Origin: Streptomyces spinoverrucosus
GTDB taxonomy: Bacteria; Actinomycetota; Actinomycetes; Streptomycetales; Streptomycetaceae
Assembly (NCBI RefSeq): GCF_015712165.1
Contig: NZ_JADPZX010000001.1
Span: forward strand, 4,047,001 to 4,111,000
Length of the DNA: 64,000 nt
Direction of reading: 5' to 3'
A model generated the notes under the pieces. That model had not been told where the DNA came from, did not search any database, and was given only the letters and a program-made list of their open reading frames with translations. Position numbers and translations under genes: made by a program. Shown here in pieces: positions 27,836 to 36,921 of the stretch. Every line of letters starts with the position of its first letter. Positions within the stretch are counted from its first letter, which is position 1.

Positions 27836-28879
27836 TCACCGGTAGCGCCCGGCCAGCCGGGCGGCGGCCCCGTCGACCCGCTCCACTTCCGCAGACGGCC
27901 CCTCCAGCAGCCGTACCGCCTCAAGGAGTTGGTCGAGCGTGCCCGGGTAGCGCAGGCAGGTGCGCACGACGCCGTAGACATCCATTCGCAGCCGGGGGTC
28001 GCGGGGGCTGTTGGCCGTGATCCGGTCGCTGATGCTGTCCAGCAGCAGGGTCATGCCGTTCGGGCTCCGCAGCATGGGCAGGGCCGTGAGGGCGTCGACG
28101 AGGTCGACCAGTTCCCGCAGGGGCAGTTCGCCGGGCAGTCCGGTCAGCGGGGTGACCGGGCGGGGAGCCGCGGTGCCGTCGGCGGAGCCGAGTCCGGCGC
28201 GCGGGGGCAGTCCGGCGTACCGGCCGAACCGGTCCAGCGCGGCCGGGGACAGGACGTCGTACCACCGCTCCACCCGGCGGGCCGCGAGCCGGCCCAGTCC
28301 GTCCGCGCGGTGGTGCGCGCTCACCACCCCGATCACCGCGCCCCCGCACCAGACCGCCGCGCCGGACATGCCCTCCCACGGCGAACGGTCCGGTTCGACG
28401 TCGGCGGGCGGGACGACGACGGCCAGTTCGAGCGTTCCCTCGCGGCGGTTGGACAGCACGGAGACGGTGCCGGAGACATGGCACGAGTCGCGGTACTGGC
28501 CGGGCGAGCCGTCGTCGCGGGGGTGTGCGGTGTCCCTGCGGAGCTTGAAGCGGGGGAAGCCCATGGCGCTGAAGGGCACCACCACGTCGGCGTCCGGGAC
28601 GGCCGCGTAGCGGGGCGCGGGGACGGCGGGCAGGCCGGGCGGGACGCCGGTCAGCTCCAGCAGGGCGACGTCGGCGGCCTCTTCCAGCGCCACGACGCGG
28701 GCGTCGGCGCTCCACTCACCGGGCCGGTCGGCGTCGAAACGCACGCGCACGGAGCCGCTCGGGGGCGCGACGACATGGGCGGCCGTCAGCACGCATGCGG
28801 TGGTCACCCGGTACCCGGAGCCGCGCCGCCCCGGGCGCCCCCGCGACCCGCCGACGATGATCTCGGCGACGCGCGCCAC
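27836..28879 (-). CDS. Trypsin-like protease with C-terminal effector-associated domain (EAD2)
   Basis: About 347 aa from GTG 28879 (GAGG 7 nt upstream); GTG 28909 is a weaker alternative. The catalytic triad is visible: His35 in LTAAHVV, Asp70 in ADVALLEL and Ser172 in GMSGAAVW. There is no signal peptide, so it is cytosolic. Residues about 245-347 form a helical EAD2 (LRELVDLVDALTALPMLRS, DVYGVVRTCLRYPGTLDQLL) like the N-terminus of the VMAP-C protein at 19900, suggesting a homotypic adaptor contact. In known conflict systems such trypsins act as death effectors or as processors of partners. It starts 39 nt after the condensation-like gene. Confidence 0.9.
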   Translation of the reverse strand: MARVAEIIVGGSRGRPGRRGSGYRVTTACVLTAAHVVAPPSGSVRVRFDADRPGEWSADARVVALEEAADVALLELTGVPPGLPAVPAPRYAAVPDADVVVPFSAMGFPRFKLRRDTAHPRDDGSPGQYRDSCHVSGTVSVLSNRREGTLELAVVVPPADVEPDRSPWEGMSGAAVWCGGAVIGVVSAHHRADGLGRLAARRVERWYDVLSPAALDRFGRYAGLPPRAGLGSADGTAAPRPVTPLTGLPGELPLRELVDLVDALTALPMLRSPNGMTLLLDSISDRITANSPRDPRLRMDVYGVVRTCLRYPGTLDQLLEAVRLLEGPSAEVERVDGAAARLAGRYR

Positions 28880-28918
28880 GTCCAGCCCTCGCTCCCCCGG
28901 GTCCGCCACATCGGTCCA

Positions 28919-30343
28919 CTACCCGTGGGGTGCGGGGCGTACGCCGGAGTGACCGGCGACGAGGGCCTCGCGGGCCACGGCGACGACGTACTCCCGCAGG
29001 CGCTCCGTGAACAGCCGCATGTTCTTGCGCGCGACGTCGGTGTCCGGGTAGCGGCTGGCCAGTTGCAGGCCCTCGTGGAGGCGGGTCAGCCAGACGCAGA
29101 CCTGGTCGCCGTACGACACCCGGATCAGGCCGTAGGCCTTCAGGTCCTGCCAGCGTTCGGAGCCGGTGGTGGCGCGGGCGTCGACGAAGGAGACGATCGA
29201 GTACAGGTCGGGGGAGGTGGGGCGGAAGTCGGCGCCGAGGAGCTTCAGAACGCGGGCGATGGGCTTGCGGGACAGGGGGCGGTTCTCGCGCAGGGCGGTG
29301 CGGACCATGCGCAGGGCGCTGTCGAAGTCGGGCGCCTCGGCGACCGGGACCTCGATCGGGGCGCCGCCGACGTACCAGCCGACGGAGTCCGACCACTGGG
29401 AGCGGACCCGGGTGTGGAAGGGCACGACCGTGCGGTACACCTGCTGGCCGCCGAGCTCGCGGACGATGAGCGCGGTGGCGGCGAGCACGCCGACGAGGCT
29501 GCCGCCGTACGGCCGGCAGTACGCCTCGAAGGCGGCGGCGTCGGCGTCCGCGACGAGCATCTCCTGCATGAACTTCTGCGTGGGCAGCGGCCCTTCGGGG
29601 TCGAGCCCCAGCTCCATGGGGAAGTTGGGCAGCTTGCCGTCGCACTGGGCGATGAACTCCCGCCAGCGGGTGACGATTTCGTGGGTGTCGTCGAGGCGGT
29701 CGGCCTCGGTGCGTTCGAGGGCGCAGAAGTCGACGTAACTGGCGACGGGGGGCGCGGCGAGGCGGCGGCCGTCGAGGGCGGAGGCGTACAGCTCGTGGAT
29801 CTCGGCGGGGATGCGGTGGATGGAGTGCGCGTCGACGTTGCTGTGGTCGAACGCCATGTAGACGCTGGTGCCGTCGTCGCGGACGACCGCGGTGTAGATG
29901 AAGTTGGGCCAGCTCAGCGCGTCGGCCACGGTGTCGAACCGGTCCTGCAGATACCGGGTCAGCTTGGCCGCGTCGCCGAAGGCGCCCCGGTCCTGGCGGT
30001 GCAGGACGACCGCGTCCGCGTCGAGCGTGAAGCGCCGCATGTCGTCGCCGATCCAGCGGAAGCCGCTGCGCAGGGTCTCGTGGCGCAGGGTCCAGGCCCG
30101 CAGGGCCTCCTGGAGTACGTCGAGATCGACCCGGCCCGGGACGTCGAACGCCGCGCCGAGCCAGGTCGGCACGAACAGGCCGTCCTGACGCACGGAACGC
30201 GCGGTGCGCACGTGCGACTCCTGGACGTACGCGGGCGGCCGGGAGTCCTCCGGCATGTCGGCCGCGGCCTCGACGGCCGCCGGATGCAGCTTCCACTCCA
30301 CGAGCCGCCCGGGGCGGATCTCGCAGCGCTGGATGTCGGTCAT
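28919..30343 (-). CDS. Condensation-domain-like acyltransferase
   Basis: 474 aa from ATG 30343, supported by GGAGA 10 nt upstream. It has the two-lobed fold of NRPS condensation and PapA-type acyltransferases. The active-site HxxxD is present in MAFDHSNVDAHSIHRIPAE, where the usual first His of HHxxxDG is Asp. Also visible are LRHETLRSGF near residue 95 and VGWYVGGAPIEV near 340 (normally a VG.F.N motif). There are no carrier or adenylation domains, and no NRPS is nearby. A peptide or lipid acylation role next to the trypsin/HExxH genes is conjecture. Confidence 0.85.
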   Translation of the reverse strand: MTDIQRCEIRPGRLVEWKLHPAAVEAAADMPEDSRPPAYVQESHVRTARSVRQDGLFVPTWLGAAFDVPGRVDLDVLQEALRAWTLRHETLRSGFRWIGDDMRRFTLDADAVVLHRQDRGAFGDAAKLTRYLQDRFDTVADALSWPNFIYTAVVRDDGTSVYMAFDHSNVDAHSIHRIPAEIHELYASALDGRRLAAPPVASYVDFCALERTEADRLDDTHEIVTRWREFIAQCDGKLPNFPMELGLDPEGPLPTQKFMQEMLVADADAAAFEAYCRPYGGSLVGVLAATALIVRELGGQQVYRTVVPFHTRVRSQWSDSVGWYVGGAPIEVPVAEAPDFDSALRMVRTALRENRPLSRKPIARVLKLLGADFRPTSPDLYSIVSFVDARATTGSERWQDLKAYGLIRVSYGDQVCVWLTRLHEGLQLASRYPDTDVARKNMRLFTERLREYVVAVAREALVAGHSGVRPAPHG

Positions 30344-30498
30344 TCGCACAGCATTCTCCGTTCGCCTGCCCACGGGAGACGACCGGCTCGGCGACCGTGT
30401 CTGCTGGGCATCGCTCAGTGCACAAAGGGACCAACGCTCAGGTGTTGCGGAAGAAACGCGGAGGTCATTTTTTGCGGGGCAGCGGTTGCCGTGCAGGG

Positions 30499-30530
30499 GA
30501 ACGCCCCCGGTGTGGGAGCCGGGGGCGTTC
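30499..30530 (-). terminator. Strong hairpin terminator after the lysyl oxidase-like gene
   Basis: GAACGCCCCCGG and CCGGGGGCGTTC form a perfect 12-bp stem with an 8-nt loop. It lies 11 nt past the stop of the lysyl oxidase-like gene and has no long T tract, as is usual in this GC-rich genus. Confidence 0.85.
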
Positions 30531-30540
30531 GTCGGGGTGG

Positions 30541-32259
30541 TTACGGGGCGTTGATCAGGTCGTGCGGGGGGACCTTGACCGTGCGGGCGCCCGGTTCGCC
30601 GCCCAGGACGACCTTGCGGAGGGCGACGTTGTTGTTGAGATTGGTTTCCTTGAGGCGCTTCTCCGGGTTGGCGATCACCTGGATGTAGTAGGTGCCGTTC
30701 GGCAGGTCGGTGATGTCGAAGGACTGGCCGGGACGGTACTGGGTGTACGTGTCGCCGGAGCCGACGTCGAGCACCTCACGGACCGAGATGGAGTTCTGCT
30801 GGCCGCACGCGGTCGACAGGTCCGTGTTGTACGGGTGCCAGTTGGCGTTCTTCACCGTGTAGTCGATGGCGTCGGTGTTGGCCAGGCAGAACGCCTCCTT
30901 GCCGCTGCGCACCTCCTTGGTCTGGTCCTCGCTCAGCAGCCGGTAGCTGGCGAAGTCGGTGAAGTGCCAGTGCTCGTGGCCGATGCGCGGGTCCCACTCC
31001 ATCGTGCCGGTGGGCGTGTAGCCGACCTGCTTGCCGTTCGCGTCGTAGAAGTACTGGTACGCGTCCATCAGGTCGGCGCCCGGGCTGCGGAACCCGTCCA
31101 CGACGAGCGGCGCGGGCCCGGCGTTCCACACGTTCGCGCTGAACGCGAGGTAGTCCTTGCCGGGTACGTCCCCGTCCTCGCCGTCCGTGATCGCGATGTC
31201 CCACGCCGGCAGCGACCGCAGGTCGGGCTTGGGCACGTTCGCCGGGACGCCCGCGCGCCCGGTGGGCCGCTTGGCGTTGGGCTTCAGCGCGGGCGCGATC
31301 CGCGAGCCGTCGGTGTGCCCCGGCCCGTCGCCCAGGTGCGAGGCACGGCCCCGGTCCTCGAGCGCGTGCGACAGCTGGGGCGGAGTGGGAGCGTCGGCGC
31401 CACGGGGGCCGTAGTGGTGGGCATGTCCACCCGCGGCATGGCCACTCGCGGCATGAGCGCCCGCGGCATGACCACCCGCGGCATGGCCCCCGTGCCCGCC
31501 GTGCTGGGCGCCGGAGCGCGAGGCGGCCACGCCCTCGCCGCCACCGCCGTCGCTGATCTGCCGTACGGTCACCTTGATCGTCGGCTGGTCGTTCGGGATG
31601 CCGAACAGGTCGCGGTACTTCTTCGCCACCGCGACCTTGGCCGTGTACTCACCGGCCGGCAGATCCACCGGCTTGTCGTAGTCGACCGTGCTGGAGTTGG
31701 ACGCCCACCCCTTCTCCACGCCCCACACCGAGCCCAGCGTCCACGGGTTCGTGGGGCAGCTCTCCGGGTAGTGCGAGGTCGCCGGGGCGTCCGGGCGGAT
31801 CCGGCCCGAGGCGTTGTTCGGGCAGAAGGTGCCCTTGGACTTCGCGACCTCCTGGCCGGCCGCGTCCTTGACCGACACCTCCAGGAAGCCGGGCAGCCCG
31901 GAGAAGTCCTTCACCAGCCCGGCGGGCAGCTTCTTGGTCTGGACACTGTTTCCGTTGCGCAGGACCTGCTGGGCGACCACCGGGTCCTTGTACGACTTCC
32001 GCGTCACCTTGAACTCCAGCGGCGCGTTGTCGACCGAAACGTACGTCCCGAGGTCCAGGTAGACCCCGGGCTCCCCCTCCCAGCGATCCAGCGTCACGGA
32101 CTTCGACGCGGCGATCAGCTTGAGCTGCGGTTTGCCGGGCGTGGTGCTCGCCGGGTCGGCCCCGGAGGCGACCGCGGCCCCGCCGACGACGACGGTGAGC
32201 GCGGTGCCGGCGGCGAGCGCCGAACGCTTCACGCGATTGCGGTGTTGCTGACTGGTCAT
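30541..32259 (-). CDS. Secreted lysyl oxidase-like protein with His-rich linker
   Basis: 572 aa from ATG 32259 (MTSQQHRNRVKRSALAAGTA), with a signal peptide to about residue 32. Residues 40-250 are beta-rich with several Cys. Residues about 255-290 are a His/Gly/Ala repeat (GGHAAGAHAASGHAAGGHAH), a probable metal-binding linker. The C-terminal half is the lysyl oxidase domain: RIGHEHWHFTDFASYRL supplies the copper-ligand His cluster. GQQNSISVREVLDVGSGDTY and YRPGQSFDITDLPNGTYYIQ follow. Bacterial members oxidise amines outside the cell. The His-rich linker could store or deliver copper. A hairpin terminator follows. Confidence 0.87.
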   Translation of the reverse strand: MTSQQHRNRVKRSALAAGTALTVVVGGAAVASGADPASTTPGKPQLKLIAASKSVTLDRWEGEPGVYLDLGTYVSVDNAPLEFKVTRKSYKDPVVAQQVLRNGNSVQTKKLPAGLVKDFSGLPGFLEVSVKDAAGQEVAKSKGTFCPNNASGRIRPDAPATSHYPESCPTNPWTLGSVWGVEKGWASNSSTVDYDKPVDLPAGEYTAKVAVAKKYRDLFGIPNDQPTIKVTVRQISDGGGGEGVAASRSGAQHGGHGGHAAGGHAAGAHAASGHAAGGHAHHYGPRGADAPTPPQLSHALEDRGRASHLGDGPGHTDGSRIAPALKPNAKRPTGRAGVPANVPKPDLRSLPAWDIAITDGEDGDVPGKDYLAFSANVWNAGPAPLVVDGFRSPGADLMDAYQYFYDANGKQVGYTPTGTMEWDPRIGHEHWHFTDFASYRLLSEDQTKEVRSGKEAFCLANTDAIDYTVKNANWHPYNTDLSTACGQQNSISVREVLDVGSGDTYTQYRPGQSFDITDLPNGTYYIQVIANPEKRLKETNLNNNVALRKVVLGGEPGARTVKVPPHDLINAP

Positions 32260-32581
32260 CGATTCCTCGTCTGCGAGTGCCGCCCGTGGGCGGCATCGGA
32301 CCGGACAGCCCACGTCGCCCCGGCCACCGCTGTACCGACGCACCCCACGCGCCCGGCGCCCGAGAGTTCTGTGAGCACCCTGTGAGACAGGTAAAACCGG
32401 TGCGTGGGTTGCCTGTTGGGGCCGAACTTCACGCGAAGAGGTGGCCTGGGGCGGGCCCGGCGGGCCGCTTCACCCCCGGCGAATCTGTGCAGGAGCGTCA
32501 CACAGGCTGCACACAGTGGCCGGAATCCGTCGTTACCGTTGCTGGCCGTTCGGGGGCTGTCGACTCAGGAAGACCGTGCGG
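32260..32581. promoter_or_regulatory. Divergent intergenic region
   Basis: 322 bp between the starts of the lysyl oxidase-like gene (leftward) and the SCO2400-like gene (rightward). It must carry both promoters. GGAAG about 9 nt before 32582 is the ribosome site of the rightward gene. I see no RNA gene or long inverted repeat. Confidence 0.5.
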
Positions 32582-33343
32582 ATGGACTACTGGCAGATGG
32601 ACTACTGCTCCTCGTGCCGTCGGCATCTCAATGGCGCCCTGGTGTGCCCCGGATGCGGCGCCTACGCTCCGGACATCGCACCGGCCGCCCGCGAGGAGAC
32701 CGAGCCGGAGCCGGTGTACGCCCCTGCGGCCCCGGCGATCAAGGAGCCGGCCCCCTCGCCGGAGGGTCGCGCGGCCCGGCGTCGGCAGCGGGTCCGCTGG
32801 AAGAAGAGCCAGCGCCGGGCGCTGGTGGCGACGGCGGTCGCCCTGGTCGGCGGCGGACTGACCCTCACCACCATGGACCGCGGCACGCCCACCGACCGCG
32901 CCCAGGCGGCCGCCGCGCCGGACGAGCTGACCCTGGACATCGCGGGTCGGCAGCCGGCCGAGCGAATACGTCCGACGGCGACCCAGCCGGAGCAGCAGCG
33001 CACCGCGCCCCGGCCGAGCGCCCCGCGGTCCCCGGACTCCGGCTCCACCACGAACCCCTCGCAGCAGCGCCCCACGACCCCGGCTCCGCACAGCGCGCGC
33101 CCGGAGACGCCGGTCTCCGTGCCGACGGCCCCGACGACGGTGCCGCAGGCCCCGCAGCACCGGTCCGTCACCCCCGTACCCCCGGTGGAAACGGCCCCCA
33201 GCGCCACCCCCGCCACGCCCCAGCCGAGCTCGCCCCCGGCCGACGCCGGCACGGAGCCCACCACCCCCGGGACGACGAACCCCGCACCGACGACGCCACC
33301 CTCGTCACCCCAGCTCTGCGTACTGGTCCTCTGCCTGGGCTGA
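32582..33343 (+). CDS. SCO2400-like zinc-ribbon membrane protein
   Basis: 253 aa. The N-terminus MDYCSSCRRHLNGALVCPGC is a CxxC...CxxC zinc ribbon followed by GAYAPDIAP, the signature of the SCO2400-like family. An Arg/Lys-rich patch and one membrane helix (RALVATAVALVGGGLTLTTM, residues about 91-110) come next, then a long Pro/Thr/Ser-rich extracytoplasmic tail ending in SPQLCVLVLCLG. ATG 32582 fits the ribosome site; ATG 32597 would give a start directly at the zinc ribbon. The function is unknown. Confidence 0.82.
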   Translation: MDYWQMDYCSSCRRHLNGALVCPGCGAYAPDIAPAAREETEPEPVYAPAAPAIKEPAPSPEGRAARRRQRVRWKKSQRRALVATAVALVGGGLTLTTMDRGTPTDRAQAAAAPDELTLDIAGRQPAERIRPTATQPEQQRTAPRPSAPRSPDSGSTTNPSQQRPTTPAPHSARPETPVSVPTAPTTVPQAPQHRSVTPVPPVETAPSATPATPQPSSPPADAGTEPTTPGTTNPAPTTPPSSPQLCVLVLCLG

Positions 33344-33401
33344 CGTCAAGGCCGGTGCAACACGTCGGCGGCCTGCGAACCGAGCGCCCACGCCCTGACA
33401 G

Positions 33402-33440
33402 GCCCACCCACCGACCGACCGAGTCGGTTGGCGGGTGGGC
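33402..33440. terminator. Bidirectional terminator between convergent genes
   Basis: GCCCACCCACCGACCGA pairs with TCGGTTGGCGGGTGGGC (about 15 of 17 positions plus G-T pairs) around a 5-nt loop. It lies between the ends of the convergent SCO2400-like and LAETG genes. Confidence 0.85.
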
Positions 33441-33447
33441 GATGGGG

Positions 33448-34386
33448 TCAGCGGCCGGAGGCCCGGCGGCGGCGGGTGGCGAGGACGATCGCGGTGCCGC
33501 CGACGAGCAGCGCCGCCGCGCCCACCGCGATCGGCGTCGTGTTGCTGTCGGCGCCCGTCTCGGCCAGGTCCCCGCTGTTGCCGGCGGCCGACGGCACGTT
33601 CGCCGGCTCCGTGCTCGGCGACCCGCTCGACGGCGTCTCACTGGCCGGCTCGCTCTCCGCGGGCGTCGTCTCCGGCGCCGGCGTCGACGGCTCCTCGGTC
33701 TCCGGCGGTGTCGTGGCGGACGGCGGAGAGGTGGGCGTCGGCGGTGTCGTCGCGGGCGGCTGCGTCGCCGTCGTCGTACAGTCCTTCGTCCCGCCGTTCC
33801 ACGCGGCGATCAGCTTGTCCTTGATGACCGGCCGGTCCGGCCCCTTGGGCAGCTCACCGTGCTCGAAGCCGTCCTCCACGTCGAAGACGCCGTCGTACTT
33901 CACCGCCCCGCGGTAGAGGTCGACCTGCGCGAAGCACCCGGCGTCGGGTACGGCGATGTCGAGCGAGTCGGTCTGTCCCGGCTTCACGGTCACCGTGTCG
34001 AAGTCGATGAACACCTGCTCACCGGACGTGGCGAAGGTGGCCCCGTGGGCGAGGTAGGACGCGAGGGACGCCGTACAGGTCGTCGCGTCCCCGGCCGTAC
34101 GGACCTTGATGTGGACCTTGCCGTCGTCGGTCGGCCGCAGGCTGACGTCGTCGACCTTGACGGAGTCGTGGAAGTTCGCGCCGTCGAGCGAGAACTGGCA
34201 ACGGTCGGTCTCGGTGACCGTCCCGGCCCCGGTCCCGGGCTTGTACTGGCCGCCGGACTCCCAGCCGTCACCGCCACCCGGCGACCCGGTGGCCCAGGCA
34301 CCGGAGGCGGAGGCCGCGCAGAGCACGAGCGACGCGGCGCCCGTCCCCAGCAGGCGGCGCATGGTGACACGTCTCGCTATGGACAT
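33448..34386 (-). CDS. LAETG-anchored surface protein
   Basis: 312 aa from ATG 34386, with a signal peptide (RRLLGTGAASLVLCAASASG). Residues about 45-190 form a beta-rich domain with paired Cys (DRCQFSLDGANF, ATTCTASLASYL, DAGCFAQVDLYRGAVKYDG). Residues about 200-270 are a Pro/Thr/Ser/Glu stalk. The C-terminus has the class E sortase signal LAETG, a membrane helix (TPIAVGAAALLVGGTAIVLA) and an Arg tail. It would be covalently linked to peptidoglycan. No sortase gene is in the window. Confidence 0.92.
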   Translation of the reverse strand: MSIARRVTMRRLLGTGAASLVLCAASASGAWATGSPGGGDGWESGGQYKPGTGAGTVTETDRCQFSLDGANFHDSVKVDDVSLRPTDDGKVHIKVRTAGDATTCTASLASYLAHGATFATSGEQVFIDFDTVTVKPGQTDSLDIAVPDAGCFAQVDLYRGAVKYDGVFDVEDGFEHGELPKGPDRPVIKDKLIAAWNGGTKDCTTTATQPPATTPPTPTSPPSATTPPETEEPSTPAPETTPAESEPASETPSSGSPSTEPANVPSAAGNSGDLAETGADSNTTPIAVGAAALLVGGTAIVLATRRRRASGR

Positions 34387-34714
34387 GCGTATCCCATCGT
34401 GGCATGCACATGGATGTGCAAGAGGGTGAGTGAAAAGTGGAGGAACACCGGGCTCACTGGTCACATGCGCCACGGTGTGAGCACATGGTGGGACGCTCGG
34501 CAGAACCCTGTCAACCTGCGGGAAATACCTGGGAGTTAACGGGACATCACCATTCATCCGCAGTCGGAATGCCCCCCTCCCCTCCTCGCGCGCCCCCACA
34601 CGCCGACGTTCGTCCTTCCGGAGTTGTGGACAAAGTCCTCGTATCGTCCGGCGCAGAGCAGGCCGACCGCAGAGCGGACCGATCGCAGAGCAGCCCACCC
34701 CAGGAGGAGCCCGA
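34387..34714. promoter_or_regulatory. Divergent intergenic region
   Basis: 328 bp between the leftward LAETG gene and the rightward GH13 gene. GTTGTGGACAAAGTCC followed by TCGTATCGTCC near 34623-34653 could be a promoter for the GH13 gene, and AGGAGGAG at 34702-34709 is its ribosome site. No other gene is visible. Confidence 0.45.
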
Positions 34715-36370
34715 GTGACCACTCCCGACCTCTCCCCCAAGAGCCCCGACTGGTGGCGCCAGGCCGTCATCTACCAGGTCTACCCCCGCAGCTTCGCCGA
34801 CGCCGACGGCGACGGCCTCGGCGACCTGAAGGGCATCACCCAGCGCCTCACCCACCTCGCCGCCCTCGGCGTCGACGCCCTGTGGCTCAGCCCCTTCTAC
34901 CCGTCCGAACTGGCCGACGGCGGCTACGACGTGGCCGACCCCCGCGATGTCGACCCCCGCCTCGGCACCCTGGACGACTTCGACGCGATGGCCGCCGAGG
35001 CCCACCGTCTGGGCCTGAAGGTGCTCGTCGACATCGTCCCCAACCACACCTCCCACCAGCACGTCTGGTTCCAGGAGGCGCTGCGCGCCGGCCCCGGCTC
35101 CGCTGCCCGCGACCGTTACGTCTTCCGCGACGGCCGCGGCGCCCAGGGCGAACTCCCGCCCACCGACTGGCAGTCCGTCTTCGGCGGCAGCGCCTGGCGC
35201 CGCGTCCCCGACGGCCAGTGGTACCTGCACCTCTTCGCGCCCCAGCAGCCCGACCTCAACTGGGAGAACGAGGAGGTCCGCGCCGACTTCCGCACCACGC
35301 TCCGCTTCTGGTCCGACCGCGGCGTCGACGGCTTCCGCGTCGACGTCGCCCACGCCCTGGCCAAGGACCTCGGCGAGCCGCTGCGCGACCTCGGCGCCCC
35401 CGAGCTCAGCGACGAGGCGGCCCTCGCGACCATGCCCCCGGGCAGCCACCCCTTCTACGACCGCGACGAGGTCCACGAGATCTACCGCGACTGGCGCAAG
35501 ATCCTCGACGCCTACTCCCCGCCCCGCATGGCGGTCGCCGAGGCCTGGGTCCCGGGCGCCCGCCGCGTGCTGTACGCCCGCCCGGACGAACTCGGCCAGG
35601 CCTTCAACTTCGAGTATCTGAAGGCGCGTTGGGACGCCGACGAACTCCGCGAGGTCATCACCGACTCCCTCGCCACCGCCCACGCGGCCGGCGCCTCCGC
35701 CACCTGGGTGCTGTCCAACCACGACGTCATCCGCCACGCCACCCGCCTGATGCTCCCGCCCGGCACGGACCCCGACGCCTGGCTGCTGTCCGGCGGCAAC
35801 GCCCCGACCGTCGACGCGGCGGCCGGCGTGCGCCGCGCCCGCGCCGCCACGCTCCTGATGCTGGCGCTGCCCGGATCGTCGTACGTCTACCAGGGCGAGG
35901 AACTCGGCCTGCCCGAGGTGGCCGACCTGCCCACCGCCGTCCTCCAGGACCCCATCTGGGAGCAGACGGGCCGTGTCCGCAAGGGCCGCGACGGCTGCCG
36001 GGTGCCGCTGCCGTGGACGGCGACCGGTCCGTCGTACGGCTTCGGCGCGGGCGGCGCCTGGCTGCCGCAGCCGGCGAGCTTCGCGTCGTACGCCGTGGAG
36101 GCCCAGGACGGGGTCGAGGGCTCGACCCTGGAGCTGTACCGCACGGCCCTGCGGCTGCGCCGCAAGCTGCTCCAGGGCGAGTCGCTGACCTGGGCCGACG
36201 ACACTCCGCCCGGCGTGCTGCACTTCGTCCGCTGCGACGGCTGGCGCTGTCTGACCAACCTCTCCGGCCGGCCCGTACCCCTGCCGCCCGGCGATCCGCT
36301 GCTGTCCAGCGCGCCCCTGGAGCCCGACGGGCGCCTGGGACCGGACACCACGGTCTGGCTCGGCCGCTGA
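34715..36370 (+). CDS. GH13 alpha-glucosidase
   Basis: 551 aa from GTG 34715 with an ideal AGGAGGAG ribosome site. The (beta/alpha)8 amylase fold is evident: YQVYPRSFADADGDGLGDLK, then GYDVADPRDVDPRLGTLDDF. The nucleophile is Asp210 (DGFRVDVAHA), the acid/base Glu278 (AVAEAWVPG), and the transition-state stabiliser Asp338 (LSNHDVIRH). There is no signal peptide, so it acts in the cytosol. It most likely hydrolyses maltose or malto-oligosaccharides released by uptake systems. Oligo-1,6-glucosidase activity cannot be excluded from sequence alone. No transporter genes flank it. Confidence 0.93.
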   Translation: MTTPDLSPKSPDWWRQAVIYQVYPRSFADADGDGLGDLKGITQRLTHLAALGVDALWLSPFYPSELADGGYDVADPRDVDPRLGTLDDFDAMAAEAHRLGLKVLVDIVPNHTSHQHVWFQEALRAGPGSAARDRYVFRDGRGAQGELPPTDWQSVFGGSAWRRVPDGQWYLHLFAPQQPDLNWENEEVRADFRTTLRFWSDRGVDGFRVDVAHALAKDLGEPLRDLGAPELSDEAALATMPPGSHPFYDRDEVHEIYRDWRKILDAYSPPRMAVAEAWVPGARRVLYARPDELGQAFNFEYLKARWDADELREVITDSLATAHAAGASATWVLSNHDVIRHATRLMLPPGTDPDAWLLSGGNAPTVDAAAGVRRARAATLLMLALPGSSYVYQGEELGLPEVADLPTAVLQDPIWEQTGRVRKGRDGCRVPLPWTATGPSYGFGAGGAWLPQPASFASYAVEAQDGVEGSTLELYRTALRLRRKLLQGESLTWADDTPPGVLHFVRCDGWRCLTNLSGRPVPLPPGDPLLSSAPLEPDGRLGPDTTVWLGR

Positions 36371-36462
36371 CCGACCCCGGTCGGCCTCCCCTTGACAAGC
36401 CGCTGCCCTCGGCTTACCCAGGGCTGGTAGGCACAGCTCGCATGGGCGAGGAGGTGGCCGGG

Positions 36463-36909
36463 ATGGCCGGAACCCAGCCCTCCGGCGGGAGCACCCGCGC
36501 GGAGCTGGCCGAGCGCACCGCCGACCTGCAACGTGTGAAGGCCGAGTACGACAACTATCGCAAGCGGGTGCGGCGGGACCGGCTCGCCGTACGGGAGATC
36601 GCGGTGGCCAATGTGCTGCGCGGGCTGCTGCCGGTGCTGGACGCGGCGGACCGGGCGTGCGCGCACGAGCCGATGACACCGGGGCTGCGGGAGATCACCG
36701 AGACGCTGGAGGTCCAGACCGGCGCGCTGGGCCTGGTGGCGTTCGGGCAGGTGGGCGACCCCTTCGACCCGTCCCGGCACGAGGCGCTCGCCCACCACGT
36801 CTCCCCGGGCTGCCCCCGCCCGACCTGCACGGCGATCCTGCGGCCCGGCTACCGGGTCGGTGACCAGCTGCTGCGTCCGGCCTGCGTGGAGGTCACCGGA
36901 CCGGAGTGA
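36463..36909 (+). CDS. grpE: GrpE-like nucleotide exchange factor
   Basis: 148 aa from ATG 36463, chosen for GAGGAGG 8 nt upstream; ATG 36442 is possible. The central LQRVKAEYDNYRKRVRRDR is the GrpE coiled-coil signature, and the C-terminal lobe (FDPSRHEALAHHVS, ILRPGYRVGDQLLRPACVEV) matches the DnaK-binding beta domain. The N-terminal tail is short compared with the main GrpE of the genus, and no dnaK/dnaJ is adjacent. It is therefore probably a second, specialised copy. Confidence 0.88.
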   Translation: MAGTQPSGGSTRAELAERTADLQRVKAEYDNYRKRVRRDRLAVREIAVANVLRGLLPVLDAADRACAHEPMTPGLREITETLEVQTGALGLVAFGQVGDPFDPSRHEALAHHVSPGCPRPTCTAILRPGYRVGDQLLRPACVEVTGPE

Positions 36910-36921
36910 CCGGGCCGAGGG

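Noticed and set aside
27929..30688. 919-codon rightward frame
   Set aside because: It is antisense to both the trypsin-EAD2 and condensation-like genes, which show clear catalytic motifs.
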